Origin: Bettongia penicillata ogilbyi
Taxonomy: Eukaryota > Chordata > Mammalia > Diprotodontia > Potoroidae
DNA: 64,000 nt
Assembly: GCA_023548195.1 (NCBI GenBank)
Contig: JAJHZJ010000061.1
Span: forward strand, 1,590,771-1,654,770
Direction of reading: 5' to 3'
The position numbers and the translations under genes were made by a program. Under the pieces are notes generated by a model. The model ran no database searches. It had not been told where the DNA came from and worked only from the letters and a program-made list of their open reading frames with translations. Positions 35,022 through 45,370 of this stretch are shown piece after piece; the stretch's first letter is position 1, and each line of letters begins with the position of its first letter.

Positions 35022-35560
35022 AGGAAAGGAAGTTGAAGCATAGATTGTAGGCAGACTTTTCAAGGAGTTTAGCCACAAAAGGAGGAGAGACATGGGACAA
35101 TAGCTTGTGGGAATAGGGTGAAACAAATGAGGGTTTTTTTTGAGGATAGAACATGTTTTGTTGGTAGAAGAGAAGCAGCCAGTAGACAGGGAGATATTGA
35201 AGATAAGTGAGAAAGTAAGAATGATGGAGAGGAGAGTATGCTAGAGAAAATGGCATAGAGTGGGATCGCTTGGGCAAGTAGAGGAGTTTGCCTTGATAAG
35301 GAAAGGGACCACCCCTTCATGTGAGATGGGGTGAAAAGGAGGTAGTGTCTATTTGGGTGATATGAGATTAAGAGGAGAGTAAAAGGAACTCTTGGCAAAT
35401 GTCCTCAGGCTTTTCTTTGAAATATGAGGCAAGGTTCTTAGCTGTGAGGATGGGGAAGATGGGGAGCCATGGAAGATTTGAGGAGGGATGAAAGAGTTGA
35501 TCTGCTGTGGTGAGTGGGATAGTGAGTCAGTTAAGGAGGTGTCAAAGAATTGCCTTTGAG
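33583..35560 (-). mobile_element. Long L2 LINE copy, antisense, with decayed reverse transcriptase
   Basis: The tail starts on + at 33583 ('tcattgaacaaacattgaga'). The 3' UTR runs to ~34500 ('ggatgttggtgcccttg'). The minus-strand frame 35277-34528 then gives reverse-transcriptase text: FVAKLLEKSAYNLCFNFLSS, TETASSKVTNNLLN and LNLSVPFDTINHPPFLDML. It ends SHGSSVDDSQVYLFSP, where an intact L2 would carry the YADD catalytic box, so the motif is damaged. A purine microsatellite interrupts the frame. This is the longest LINE in the window and is inactive. Confidence 0.85.
34972..35035 (+). repeat. (GA)n microsatellite inside L2
   Basis: About 50 bases of GA units grading into GGGAGGGAGG. It expanded within the antisense L2 and inserts a run of Leu-Ser codons in the decayed minus-strand frame. 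Confidence 0.9.
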
Positions 35561-35564
35561 TAAG

Positions 35565-37005
35565 TAGCGAGGACCCAGTTAATGTTACATGGTTTTGTGA
35601 TTTTCTTCACTCAGCAGCATATGTATAGGAGCTAAGGCAGTAGACAGTGTGGGTAATCCAAGGCAGGGGATTGTGAGGGTAGGACCCGAGATCAACTGTA
35701 CAATCAAAAGACAAGGGGCTCAAAAGAAGACAACATAGAATTCTTTCTTTAAGGCCCAAGTCAAGTGTTTAGCCATAAGTAGTATGACTGGGGATTTGAC
35801 CCAGAGTACAGGGCACCAAAATTTAATGGTTGTTGAGGGTATTTACGCTCCTTCGGCTGAGCTTAGTACCTAGTCAGCAACAATTTTCAGACTTGGAAAT
35901 GATCTGATAGCATTTCTTCTCCTTCATGACCTTTCTTTATGTCTTTGGCTTAATCTTGGCCTCAGTTCTTCCATCCCAGAATCAATCTTGCAGTGTGCTG
36001 GGGACCATTTCCTCATGGAGCCTTCTATTACCCTAAGGGTTTTTTCCATTCCTCAACACTCAGCTGAATTTGTGTAAAAAATTTGATCAGAGGGCACATA
36101 TATCTTGTGTTGCTTGCCTTGGTCCCCAAAATTACCAGTTTATAATTCTTCTCATGAGCTGCCTCCTCTATGGAATCTTTGTCTGCCTCAACTGAAAACA
36201 ATCTGTCTCCTCAAATTTTCCGATAGCCCTTAGAGTAGAGGAAAGATATATCCCACACTTTCCCATTCTGTTTTCTATATGATTCTTTGTATGCAGCTTG
36301 ACAAGATGTCAAATTCCACAAGAACAGTTTCCTTGTACCCCAGTTTGCCCATGAGAGGTACTTAAATGTTGAATTGAATCAAATCTGGATGTGGATCATC
36401 GTATCACTCCATCAGCAGTAACTATTTATGAAATGGCTGCTGTGTCCCAGGCGCTATGCTGTGCTTTGAGAATACAGATGTGGCTGGGATTGTATTTGCG
36501 CTACTTTCTAAGATGATGTAATCCATTGTATATAAGATGTCCCACCTTCATGAAAGCATTAGGACCCCTAAGGAAATGCAAATATGCTCATATTTTCTCA
36601 TGTCCTTTGTAGGGACCCAGTGTAAGGGAATGCTTCTATGAACTATTTTTTTTCTATTGTGGGTAATCATTTTTTGGTATTATATCAGGTCTGAAAATTA
36701 AGGGGGGGAAGATTAATTATCCTAATTCTTTACTGGATTTTATACATAAAATATTGTATATTTGGTTCTTACTTTGGGGTTTTTTACCTTGTGTTTTATA
36801 TCTCAGACTGTGCCTATGATATATGTCATTCATATATATCATATATCATATCACCATGTTAGAACCTATTCTAAAAACTAGGATTTTTGTACATTAGAGT
36901 TAACTACATTGAATCCAAGAGGACTTAGTACAACTGGATGGTTTATATTCACATAAATCGATATTTCTGAAAAAGGATGGATGATCCATGTGCTTATAAG
37001 ATGAT
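35565..37005. other. Mixed intronic stretch; weak LINE tails
   Basis: A sense L2/L3-like tail may occupy ~36120-36385 ('ctcatgagctgcctcctcta', 'gtttgcccatgagaggtac'). An antisense L2 tail is likely at ~36405-36500 ('gctgctgtgtcccaggcgc'). A palindromic 'atatatcatatatcatat' run lies near 36835. The remainder is unassigned. Confidence 0.4.
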
Positions 37006-37009
37006 AGAT

Positions 37010-37155
37010 TTAGAGTCAAAAATAGCCTTAGAAGTCATTTAACTCCCTGTCTCCCTTGTTGAAAAAGTGGTAAAACGGAGTTCCAGAGAACTTCCATTTC
37101 AATGTGCTTGGAAAGACCACTAAGCCTACTAAGAATTAGAGGCAGGTTTTACATT
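37010..37155 (-). repeat. MIR-like fragment, minus strand
   Basis: Diverged antisense MIR: 'gaagtcatttaactccctg', 'aacggagttccagagaac' and 'ctactaagaattagaggc'. Confidence 0.5.
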
Positions 37156-37339
37156 GGAGCGGAAAGAACATCCATGAACAAGTTGGCTGTCCATCCTGAT
37201 CTGTCCTGATGTTCCCTGGGGATTGAACTTTTTAAGTCATTAAAGTGTAGGATCTCTGAAACTCCGCTTTAGCAGGAGATCTCTGAGCCTTGAGAGCTTA
37301 GATGCACATGTTGTTTATGCAGCAGCTGGCTGGAAAGTC

Positions 37340-37720
37340 AAATCAGATCTTGGTTTGAATAATTTTTAATTATTTTGATTTAAGCAATAATGTTTGTGAA
37401 GCTCCCAGGAACAGGAAGACATTGGGGCTGAAGGTGGGGGGGGGGTGGGGGGATAGAATGAAAGGATGATTTCTGTCATTGCCATTCTTTTATGTCTATT
37501 GTTATTAGCCTTTGATAATTAAAGAGGAGATTGTTTTTATTGACAGCACATGCCAGTCTTCTAGAGAATTGTTTGGTTTTATTATGCACAGATTTGCATT
37601 TTTACTTGCTACCCTTTCATCATGAAAAAAATGACTAATTATGTACCTAATTGAATGCTTGACTATACAAGGAGAACTAAATAGATAAGATGTTATTGAT
37701 GCTTATACTCTCTCCCCCTC
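37340..37720. promoter_or_regulatory. Candidate conserved intronic enhancer
   Basis: This repeat-free block is dense in developmental transcription-factor words. It has a TCF/LEF-like CTTTGAT (37510-37516) overlapping TAATTA (37516-37521), an octamer ATTTGCAT (37592-37599), and another TAATTA (37636-37641). This is inference from composition only; conservation has not been tested. A G-run at 37436 lies inside it. Confidence 0.3.
37436..37452 (+). repeat. G-run with G-quadruplex potential
   Basis: Ten G, one T, then six G on the + strand (the transcribed RNA would carry the same run). Such runs can form G-quadruplexes and are prone to length change. Confidence 0.8.
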
Positions 37721-37999
37721 TCCTTTTCTTAATATTTCCTCTTCTTTTCTTTTTTCCTCTTGGTGTGAACCTTTATTTCTTCCGTCACTGTCTGAACTGT
37801 TGGTTTGGTTTGGTTTTTTTCCACCTCCGGGCAAATGTTCAGAATGCCCGATAATGAACGAATGTTATGGCTGAATATTTCAAAAAGGCAAAATATTCAA
37901 ATGCCTACTTTTTATATACAATTTAAATCTATTTTAGAATAACCTGTTCACTTTTGTAGCCCAGAGTCCCCAAACAGACTGACACTGTGAACTCTGGGT

Positions 38000-38237
38000 C
38001 AAGAGGCAGAAGATAGAGCACTGGCCATGGAGCCAAGAAGACCTGAGTTCAGATTTGACCTCAGACGTTTAATAGCTGTGTGACTTCAACAAGGTACTTA
38101 ACCTTCTTTGCCTTAGTTTCCTCATCTGTAAAATGGGAATGATAACAGAACCTACCTCCCAGGGTTATTGTGGAGATTAGATGATTAAAGTGCCTGGCAC
38201 ATAGTAAATGCTATATAAATATTAGCTATTATTATTC
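38000..38237 (+). repeat. tRNA-derived SINE, sense
   Basis: Sense copy: 'gatagagcactggccatgg', 'gacctgagttcagatttgac', 'cctcatctgtaaaatgggaa', 'cccagggttattgtggag', 'gtgcctggcacatagtaaat', ending 'tagctattattatt'. Confidence 0.8.
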
Positions 38238-38650
38238 TTGCCCAAGACCATACAATCAGTAAGTATTAGAACCAGGGGCCAGCTAGATGGTGCAGTGGAT
38301 AGAGCACAAGTTCAGGAGTCAGGAGGACTTGAGTTCAAATCTCACCTCAGACCTTGACACTCATTAGCTGTGTGACTTTGGGCAAGTCACTTAACCCCGA
38401 ATGCCTCATCCTGGGTCATCTCCAGTCATCCTGATGAATATATCTGGTCACTGGATTCAGATGACTCTGGAGGAGAAGTGAGGCTGGTGACCTGCACAGC
38501 CCTCCCTCATGCAAAAACAAAGTCAAGTGCAAGTTGCATCATCATTTCTCTGATGGCATAGTCTTCTTTGGCAATGAAGGACGAACATACACACGCATTA
38601 GAACCAGGATTTAAATTTGGTCTTTTTGACTATAAAGTCTAGTATTCTTT
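38238..38650 (-). repeat. Older MIR-like SINE, minus strand, split by a younger SINE
   Basis: The left part (38238-38276) reads 'cttgcccaagaccatacaat'. The right part (38609-38650) continues 'atttaaatttggtctttttg' and 'ctagtattctttccactatg'. Joined, they give one antisense MIR order, so the SINE at 38277 landed inside it. Confidence 0.75.
38277..38596 (+). repeat. Composite marsupial SINE, sense, with perfect target-site duplication
   Basis: Complete sense copy: head 'ccagctagatggtgcagtgg', 'caggaggacttgagttcaaa', 'tgactttgggcaagtcact', 'tctggtcactggattcagat', 'ctgcacagccctccctcatg', and end 'gaaggacgaacatacacacg'. It is flanked by identical 12-mers 'attagaaccagg' at 38265-38276 and 38597-38608. 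The perfect duplication and good consensus match make it one of the younger insertions here. Confidence 0.96.
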
Positions 38651-38654
38651 CCAC

Positions 38655-39530
38655 TATGACACATTCCTTTTTTGAACAAAAGTTTACATAAAATCCTACT
38701 TTCATTTCCTGGAAAGAGGCTGTTGGTCAGGTTCTTTGTCTTATCACCCATGCTCATTTGGATTCTATTCTAATAGCATCTTGAATGCTAAGCACAAGTG
38801 TGATATATGTACATTATGTATGTATGTCTATATTAGAAGACTACTAACATCTGATTTTAATAATAGAAATGGAAGCTTGACTAGGTGACTCAAAAAAATT
38901 TAAACTATAATGAAAACTATTAAACTAGGTATTTTCTATGTCATTTTTCACAGAAATATTTTTATCAGGTAATATCTGCAACTGACTGCAATGGCTTTCC
39001 AGTGCCTGACCTTAAGATAATGAAAGATATCAAATGTTCTCTCTCGGATTCAGTGACCTAGTATTTCTGAATAAGTAATACTATGTTTTGGGTACTGTCA
39101 GTCTGAAAGGAAACGGTGTCATCTTTATCATGCCTAATAGGCTTTTTAATTAACCTGCCAATTCTGACGGCAATAGAATCATTGTCATTTTACAAGTGAA
39201 TTATTTGAGCACTTCTTTCTTGACTGTTCAGCTTCTCCAGTTGGATGAATCTATTACATATTTAAGATGTTCTTTTATTAGGACAGATAAGCAGTCATTT
39301 CAGAAACATCCATGGGCCTCTTCTTTTCATTGGTTTAAACCGGTGCTGAGTCTAGGGACCTCTTGATGATAAGAGCTCTATTTACCAATAGCTTTAATTC
39401 CATCAGCATGTCAGTAAGACTTTACTGTTTCATTTTATTATAAATGACTAGGAGTTGTTTTATTCCACCTCAGAAAGTTTTTCCTGTATAAGGCCCACAT
39501 TAGTTGAGTGAAGGTCATGCCTTTTCTATC
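38655..39530. other. Repeat-poor intron; possible conserved element at ~39100-39480
   Basis: No repeat family recognised. The 39100-39480 part is unique-looking, with 'gctttttaattaacctgcc' near 39140 and 'taccaatagctttaattcc' near 39383. Conservation needs alignment. Confidence 0.35.
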
Positions 39531-39534
39531 CCTA

Positions 39535-39745
39535 GATCAGGAATTCTTAACCTTTTTTGTGGTATGCATTCCTTTGACCATCTATTGAAGTCTATAAATG
39601 TTTCTTAAAACAATATTTTTAAATAAAAGAAGAAAATATTAAATTTCAGTCGGGATCAATAGAAATGAAGATGTAACTTCTGTTCCCATCCCAAGTTCAT
39701 AAGTTCCCTGAAATATATCTATGGACCTATTAGAGGTTTGCTTCA
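39535..39745 (+). mobile_element. DNA-transposon-like remnant, related to 26038
   Basis: Starts 'gatcaggaattcttaacctt' with 'gtggtatgcattcctttgac' and 'atttttaaataaaagaag', the beginning of a widespread mammalian MER-type DNA transposon as I recall it. The 3' end near 39740 is uncertain. Confidence 0.5.
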
Positions 39746-39965
39746 AATTCTATGTCAGAAACTTCCTAGCTGTGTGATCTTGGACAAGTCGTTTACCTCA
39801 GTTTCCTCAGCTGTAAAATGGAATAATAATAGCACCTACCTCTTAGGCTTCTTGTGAGGGTCCATTGAGGACTTAGCGTGATAGTATATAATAATAATAG
39901 CAATAGTAATAAAATAGGTATTCCTGGCATATAGTGTGCTCTATATAAATGTAAGGTGTTATCAT
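39746..39965 (+). repeat. MIR-like SINE, sense
   Basis: The text 'gctgtgtgatcttggacaag', 'cagtttcctcagctgtaaaa' and 'aatagcacctacctcttagg' is MIR order on the + strand. Confidence 0.75.
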
Positions 39966-40074
39966 TGTTGTCAGATATTGTGCCGATATAAATTGTGGGA
40001 GATAGATTTTTGTCTTAGAATCTTTTATATCAGTGAAATCACAAGTTCACTGCAACGTAAAAATGTGGAATCGT

Positions 40075-40560
40075 AGACTCTCAGGGTTGGAAGGGTTCTC
40101 AGAAGTCGTCTGTGTTCTACCTGTATGTGAACAGGAGTCCTCTCCATAGCATCCCTTGACTAATAGTCATTAACTCCATGAGACTAATAAACTTTCTGTA
40201 GAAAAAATAACAGAATTGAGAATATTGCTTCCAGTTTTATATGAAAGCATAGACTAGCCATTGATTTCCTTGACCTGAAGTCTTTCCTGACTCTTGTCCA
40301 TTCTCCATACAGCTGTCAGAGTGCTTTTCCTTAAGTACTGATTTAGTCATGTCTCATTCCCCTACTGAAACATCAGTGATTCTTTACTTATTCTCTCTAG
40401 GATAAAATATAAATTCCTGTGTTTGGTTTTTAAGGCCCTTCATAACCTGGCTTCAACCTGTCTTTTCAGGCTCATTTTATATTACTGTCCTTGCCATATT
40501 CTGTAGTTCCCCCCACACCTCCAAATGATCCATTAAAAGCAAAATCTTACATGTCATCAG
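40075..40560 (+). mobile_element. CR1/L3-like fragment then L2-type 3' fragment, sense
   Basis: The 40075-40240 segment ('actctcagggttggaaggg', 'ctccatagcatcccttgac') resembles a CR1/L3 LINE. From ~40255 the text becomes an L2-class 3' region: 'cattctccatacagctgtca', 'cattcccctactgaaacat', 'aaggcccttcataacctgg'. Confidence 0.65.
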
Positions 40561-40564
40561 TCAG

Positions 40565-40865
40565 TGATGTGCCCCTTTTGTGAGAACTGATTGTCAGATT
40601 TTCAGCGTGAGTATTTATTGCTTGGATATTGGAAAATGCTACAAATCAGGCACTGATTTGTTGTTTTCTTGATTATCAAGTTTAAGAAAGTAATGAAGAA
40701 AGTTTTAATAATGCCATTTGAATTTAAGAGTATGCCATTTGTATATATATTATTTTTTTCCTCCCAGAAAAACTAGTAGGTAAATATTTACCAGTATGCT
40801 GCCACCTGTGGTAAAAGAATGAAAGCTAGCTACAGAAGAAATGCCTAAAGTCCAAGTCATGTTAA
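40565..40865 (+). repeat. Unnamed dispersed repeat, copy 2 (partner at 14268)
   Basis: Shares ordered blocks with 14268-14590: 'gattttcagcgtgagtattt', 'aatgctacaaatcaggc', 'agtttaagaaagtaatgaag', 'catttgtatatatat' and 'aaatatttaccagtatgctg'. It is more diverged than copy 1 from their presumed ancestor. Confidence 0.6.
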
Positions 40866-41194
40866 CATTTTCACCATGCCACATTGTCTTTTTGACCTGC
40901 AGGAACATTTTTCATTTTTTCTACTCTGTTTAAAAAAAAAAAGAAAGGTGTTTTGCCTTGTATTTGACCTAAAATGGGGTTCTTTACTCCTTGTTCTTTT
41001 CTACACAGTAATAAAAAATCTGACATGCATTAATGACCAAATAATTTACTTGGAAGTCACTCAGTTAGCTTTTATTAAGCATTCTTTTAATGATGCATTA
41101 GCAGTGCCCAGTGCCGACAATACAGCCAGAAAGAATAAACAGTCCTTACCCTTAAGGAGCTTACATTCTAATGGGTGAGACAATATGTAAGGTA

Positions 41195-41370
41195 GAGTGA
41201 AAAGAGTACAGACTTGAGAACCAGTGGTTTGGGGCTCAGATCCTACTTCTGACGCTTGCCACTTGTGTAACCTTAGGCAAGTCACAATCTCCTTCGGGTC
41301 ATAACCTCCCTTGGGCTCAGTTCCTCATCTGTAAAATGATGTCCCTTCTAGCTCTAAATCTGTGATCCTA
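41195..41370 (+). repeat. MIR-like SINE, sense, inside L2
   Basis: Shows 'agtacagacttgagaaccag', 'acttgtgtaaccttaggcaa', 'cagttcctcatctgtaaaat' and 'ctagctctaaatctgtgatc'. The surrounding L2 text is antisense. Confidence 0.75.
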
Positions 41371-41374
41371 AGTA

Positions 41375-41480
41375 CACATGTAAGTATATGTGCATATATG
41401 CACAAAGTTGCATATGTATACTTAGATGTAGACATATATATACACACATATATACATATATATGCTTACACATATTCACT
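41375..41480. repeat. TATA/CATA simple sequence
   Basis: Alternating pyrimidine-purine run: 'tacacatgtaagtatatg', then 'acatatatatacacacatat'. Imperfect. Confidence 0.75.
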
Positions 41481-42451
41481 TGTGTGCACAAAGGTAAGTA
41501 AATACAAAGTTGGGAAAGGAAGGTGTTAATAGTTAGAGGAGATCACAGAAGCTTCACGGAGAAGGTTTATATGAGCTTTGTCTTCAAAATAGAGGGGATT
41601 CTGGAATGAAATATAAGAGAGAGGGGCATTTCAGGCTTGGAGGATTTCCATTGCAAAGGGGCTGAGGTGGGAGATGGAGCCATGGAGAAAAGGCCAGTTT
41701 GTTTGGAAGGAGAGCAATGTACTGTATGATGATGCTGGAAAAAGATGAGTTGTGTCTAAGGGGTGAAGGGCTTTAAAATGTAACTGAAAAATTTTTGTTT
41801 TATCCTCAAGGCAACGAATTAGGGAATCACTGCAGTTTGAGTGCAGGGAATGACAGGGCCAGATTTCTTCTTAAAGGAAATTACTTTGGCAGCTGCATGT
41901 AGGATGAGTTGGAGTCAAGGCAGACTTGAGGGTAGGGGCATTACTGATGAGGCTGTTGGATTCATTTAGGCGAGCAGTAGTGAGGGCCTGCCCTAAGATG
42001 GCAGCTGTGTGAGTAGAGAACAGGAATCAGATGTGAGAGATGTGGAAATAGAAACACCAGGTTTTGGCAACTGACTGGATATGTGGGATGAGAGTTCTGA
42101 ACCTGAGAGACTGGAAAGATTTGCTGCCTTCAGTAGAAATAAGGAAAATTGGAAGGGGTGTGGGTTTTGGGGAAAAGATAATAAGCTCTCTTCTAGACCA
42201 CTTGAGTTTGAAATGTTCAATAGGTAATGTGGGACTGAAGCTCAAGGGATATATTTATAGGTCTGTGAGTAATCTGCAGAGATATAATTGAACTCTTGGG
42301 AGTTTATGATGTCACCAAGAGAGGGAGAGAGAAGAGATGAAGGCTCAGGACAAAGCCTTGGGCAACACCGAAGGGAGAATGACATGGAGGGGGGCGCAGC
42401 AAAGGAGTCTCTAATAACTAGCCAGTCCAAAAGGCAAAAGAAAATAAATAA

Positions 42452-42501
42452 CCAGAGAGGAGGAAATATCCCAAACCCAGAGAGGAGGAAATATCCCAAA
42501 G
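42452..42501 (+). repeat. Two-copy tandem duplication, 25-base unit
   Basis: The unit beginning 'ccagagaggaggaaatatcc' occurs at 42452-42476 and 42477-42501, differing only at the last base. It is a recent local duplication inside the antisense L2. Confidence 0.9.
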
Positions 42502-42774
42502 GATAAATGCGCTCAACAGTGTCAAATACAGCAGACAGGTTGAGAAGGATAAAGGCTAGGAGAAGGTCATCAAATTTGTGGATTAAAAGATCATTGGTAA
42601 CTTTGGAAAAAGCAGTTTCTGTTGTGATGAGATCAGAAGCCAGATTACAAGGGCCTGAAGAGCGTTGTAAGAGGAGAGAAAGTGGAGGCAGGCCATGGAG
42701 GATACTCTTCCTAGGAGTTTGAGAAAGGGAGCAGAGATATAGGATGATAGTGTAGATATACAAAAGGTGGTTTG

Positions 42775-43635
42775 TTTGTTTTTTAATGGATATGGAATAC
42801 TTCTGAGAGATACTTAGAGTGACAAGTCATGCGTAGTAAATAGATTGTATTATGACTCTTAGGTTACCTGTAATATTTGTTGTATACCTGTACCTTTTCC
42901 CTCTGCTGAGCTTTATTTGTCGGTTCATTTTTCTGTTTAGATAAATATAAATCTGTTTTCTATGCCTGGCTGACCTTAGTTTCTATAAGTGATGTGAATA
43001 ACAGTTTATCCATGGTTTTGTCATTCATTGTATATTTTGATGCATTATTTTGGTCTCTTTTGACCTTGTATGATTAATTGGCTGTTGCAGCTTATAACTA
43101 CCACAAACCTCTGAGCCACTGAATGACTCCGGTTTTGCATATCCTGTGCGCAAATATAAATAATGTATCTTTTTTTTTTTTTTTAGGAAAAGTTAATATT
43201 TTTGCTTCATTTGTGTAAAACAGTGCCTGTTCTTCATTGTTTCATAAGATAGCGGGTCATTTTAAATAGCAAAATAGATGAATCTGTAGAATCAGGAAGT
43301 TGAACTATAACTACTGAGGTCTAGTATGGATTTCTAGATTCTGACATAGTTAAGAACACTCAAATGTCATAAAGCTCTTATCCCCCTCAATGTCAATTTA
43401 ATCCCTACCTCCCCTCCACAACTTTTTCCAAAGAGAGATTAAAAATATTTGGGGGACATCTTGTTCCCCAAAGAATATCAGTAGCCATGGGAAATCTTAT
43501 TTCAGAAAGAAATATCAATTGATATTTTATAGTGAGAATGTTTAAAGAAAGTTAACAGAGGTTCCAAAAAAGAAAAAGGAAAAGGTTATTTTTAAAGGGG
43601 AGAGGGGCATGAAGGAATTCTAGATTTGGTTTAAA
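42775..43635. other. Intronic stretch with no recognised feature
   Basis: AT-rich with a T16 run near 43171-43186. No repeat family or coding signal recognised. Confidence 0.4.
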
Positions 43636-43639
43636 GTCA

Positions 43640-44165
43640 GTGCTAGGCTATTAGAAGTAGCTGGTCTTGGCATCAGAGCAACTTTCACTACCATATTTTT
43701 TTCATCATCCTGGACAAGTTGCCTTTCACTGGGTTTCAGGTTTTCCCTCTATAAAACAAAGGGATATGACTGACCTGATGATCCCTAAGGTGCCTTTTGG
43801 CATCTTATGAGCCTATAAATTATAGCTTTTTTGTTTAGGTAATTTGTGACTGAGGTTAAGTACAAGTTGCTCATAATAATGGGGAACTGGGTAGCACAAT
43901 GAATAGGGCACCAGAACCAGGAAGATCAGAGTTTAAATGTGGCCTCAGATACTTACTAGCTGTGTGACCTTAGGCAAGTCATTTAATTCCTGTTTGCTTC
44001 TGTTTCCTCATCTCTAAAATGGGGATAACAATGGCACGTACCTCCCAGGGTTGTTGTGAGAATCAAATGAGATAATGACTGTAAAATACTTAGCACAGGG
44101 TCCGGTACATAGCAAGTATTAGATAAATGTTAGTTATTATTATTGTTAGTTATATAATGTAATGT
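43640..44165 (+). repeat. MIR then tRNA-derived SINE, both sense
   Basis: The MIR-like copy is at ~43640-43830 ('ccctctataaaacaaaggg'). The SINE at ~43883-44165 begins 'gggaactgggtagcacaatg', has 'tactagctgtgtgacctta' and 'cccagggttgttgtgagaa', and ends with 'ttattattattgttag'. Confidence 0.8.
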
Positions 44166-44559
44166 AAATGTTAGCTGTTATTGTTATTAATATTATATTA
44201 CTAGCAAGCCATCTTTAATGCTTCGGATTTTAAAATGTTATTTTAGACTTATTTTATAGCTTATTCATTTATGTTTCTCTAAAGGGCCTCCTTTTTAAGA
44301 AGGCCAATTTAACAAAATGCTCTTTGATTATAATTTGTATTTGAGTCCTACGATGATGTACATTCAAGTTTTCCTATAGCATCTTAGGCTATGGATGGGC
44401 TTTTCAGATAACATCTACAACTTACCTGATACAGTCAATTCCCTCTACAACTCATGGAGTAAATGATCATATAGCCCAGCTGAACACTTTTAAAGATGTG
44501 TAGCTTGGTACCTGTTGAGACGCTACCTGACGTATTGGACAGTTTTAATTATTGAATGG

Positions 44560-44860
44560 TTCTTATTTAGATTGGCTGGAAATCCATTTCCTTGTACCTC
44601 CTGCCTCTTGGTCCTATGTCTCTTGATTCTAGAACAAATTTGATTATAGGGGCATAAACTGAGAACTTAGAAGGAACCTTAGATATCCTCTACCCCCGTT
44701 CATTGAGACTTGGATAGCAACTTGAAGAATATTTGAATTAGAAGGAACCTGAGATAACCTTATTCTTTCATAGGTAAGGAAACCAGAGGCTAAAAAAAGT
44801 TAACTGTCTTATTTAACTAGAAAGTGTTAGAGTATGTGGAGCCTGCAGTTCTGAACAGGA
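44560..44860. repeat. CR1-like scrap and antisense MIR
   Basis: The text 'ttgtacctcctgcctcttgg' at ~44592 suggests a CR1/L3 scrap in sense. From 44645 an antisense MIR-type passage follows ('taggtaaggaaaccagaggc'). Confidence 0.45.
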
Positions 44861-45029
44861 AGACTGAAAGCAAATTAAACTTCCAGTAAACTAGAATCCC
44901 GATATAATGTTGTGGATGTTTCAGAACTTGAATCACTTAGGTCTAACCCAGTTAGAGATATGTTTGAAGTTTGTCATTTACTTCTTGTGTGACAGTGGAC
45001 AAGTCACTTAACTTTTCCTCATCCGTAGA

Positions 45030-45260
45030 ATTAGAGGAATGAAAATGGCTCAGTGGTTAGTCTGAAGTTCAAATCCTGCCTCAGACACTTACCAGGGTCA
45101 GTTGTGTGACCCTGGATACTTAACCCCGTCTCCCTCAGTCTTTTCATCTGAAAAATGGAGACAATAATAGCACCTAGCATTCTAGGATTGTTATGAAGAT
45201 CAAGTGAGATAATATTTGTAAAATATTTTATAAAACTTAAAGTGCTATATGTTAGCTGTT
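45030..45260 (+). repeat. tRNA-derived SINE, sense, head eroded
   Basis: Shows 'cctgcctcagacacttacc', 'gtgtgaccctggatacttaa', 'ttttcatctgaaaaatggag' and a tail grading into AT-rich simple sequence. Confidence 0.75.
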
Positions 45261-45370
45261 AATAAATATACAATAATTATTATAATAATTACACAATTAT
45301 TATATGTGATATAATTATTGTATAATATAATTACTATATATTGTCATAGTTATTATAATAATAATATTAT
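45261..45370. repeat. ATT/ATA simple sequence
   Basis: Low-complexity run of 'aataattattataataatt' units following the SINE tail and probably grown from it. Confidence 0.8.

Larger units (their letters stand above)
41055..42770 (-). mobile_element. L2 LINE, antisense, with decayed reverse transcriptase
   Basis: The antisense tail is at 41055-41185 ('cccttaaggagcttacattc'). It is interrupted by a MIR and AT-rich simple sequence, and resumes near 41485. The minus-strand frame 42763-42242 reads TTETAFSKVTNDLL and FILLNLSAVFDTV, blocks of the L2 reverse transcriptase. It ends near ISADYSQTY, where an intact element has the YADD box. The copy is inactive. Confidence 0.85.

Noticed and set aside
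34125..35277. Minus-strand open frames of 160 and 249 codons as host genes
   Set aside because: They match L2 reverse-transcriptase blocks and L2 3' UTR text, so they are transposon remnants.
42242..42763. Minus-strand 173-codon open frame as a host gene
   Set aside because: It contains TTETAFSKVTNDLL and LNLSAVFDTV, L2 reverse-transcriptase blocks, with a damaged catalytic motif.
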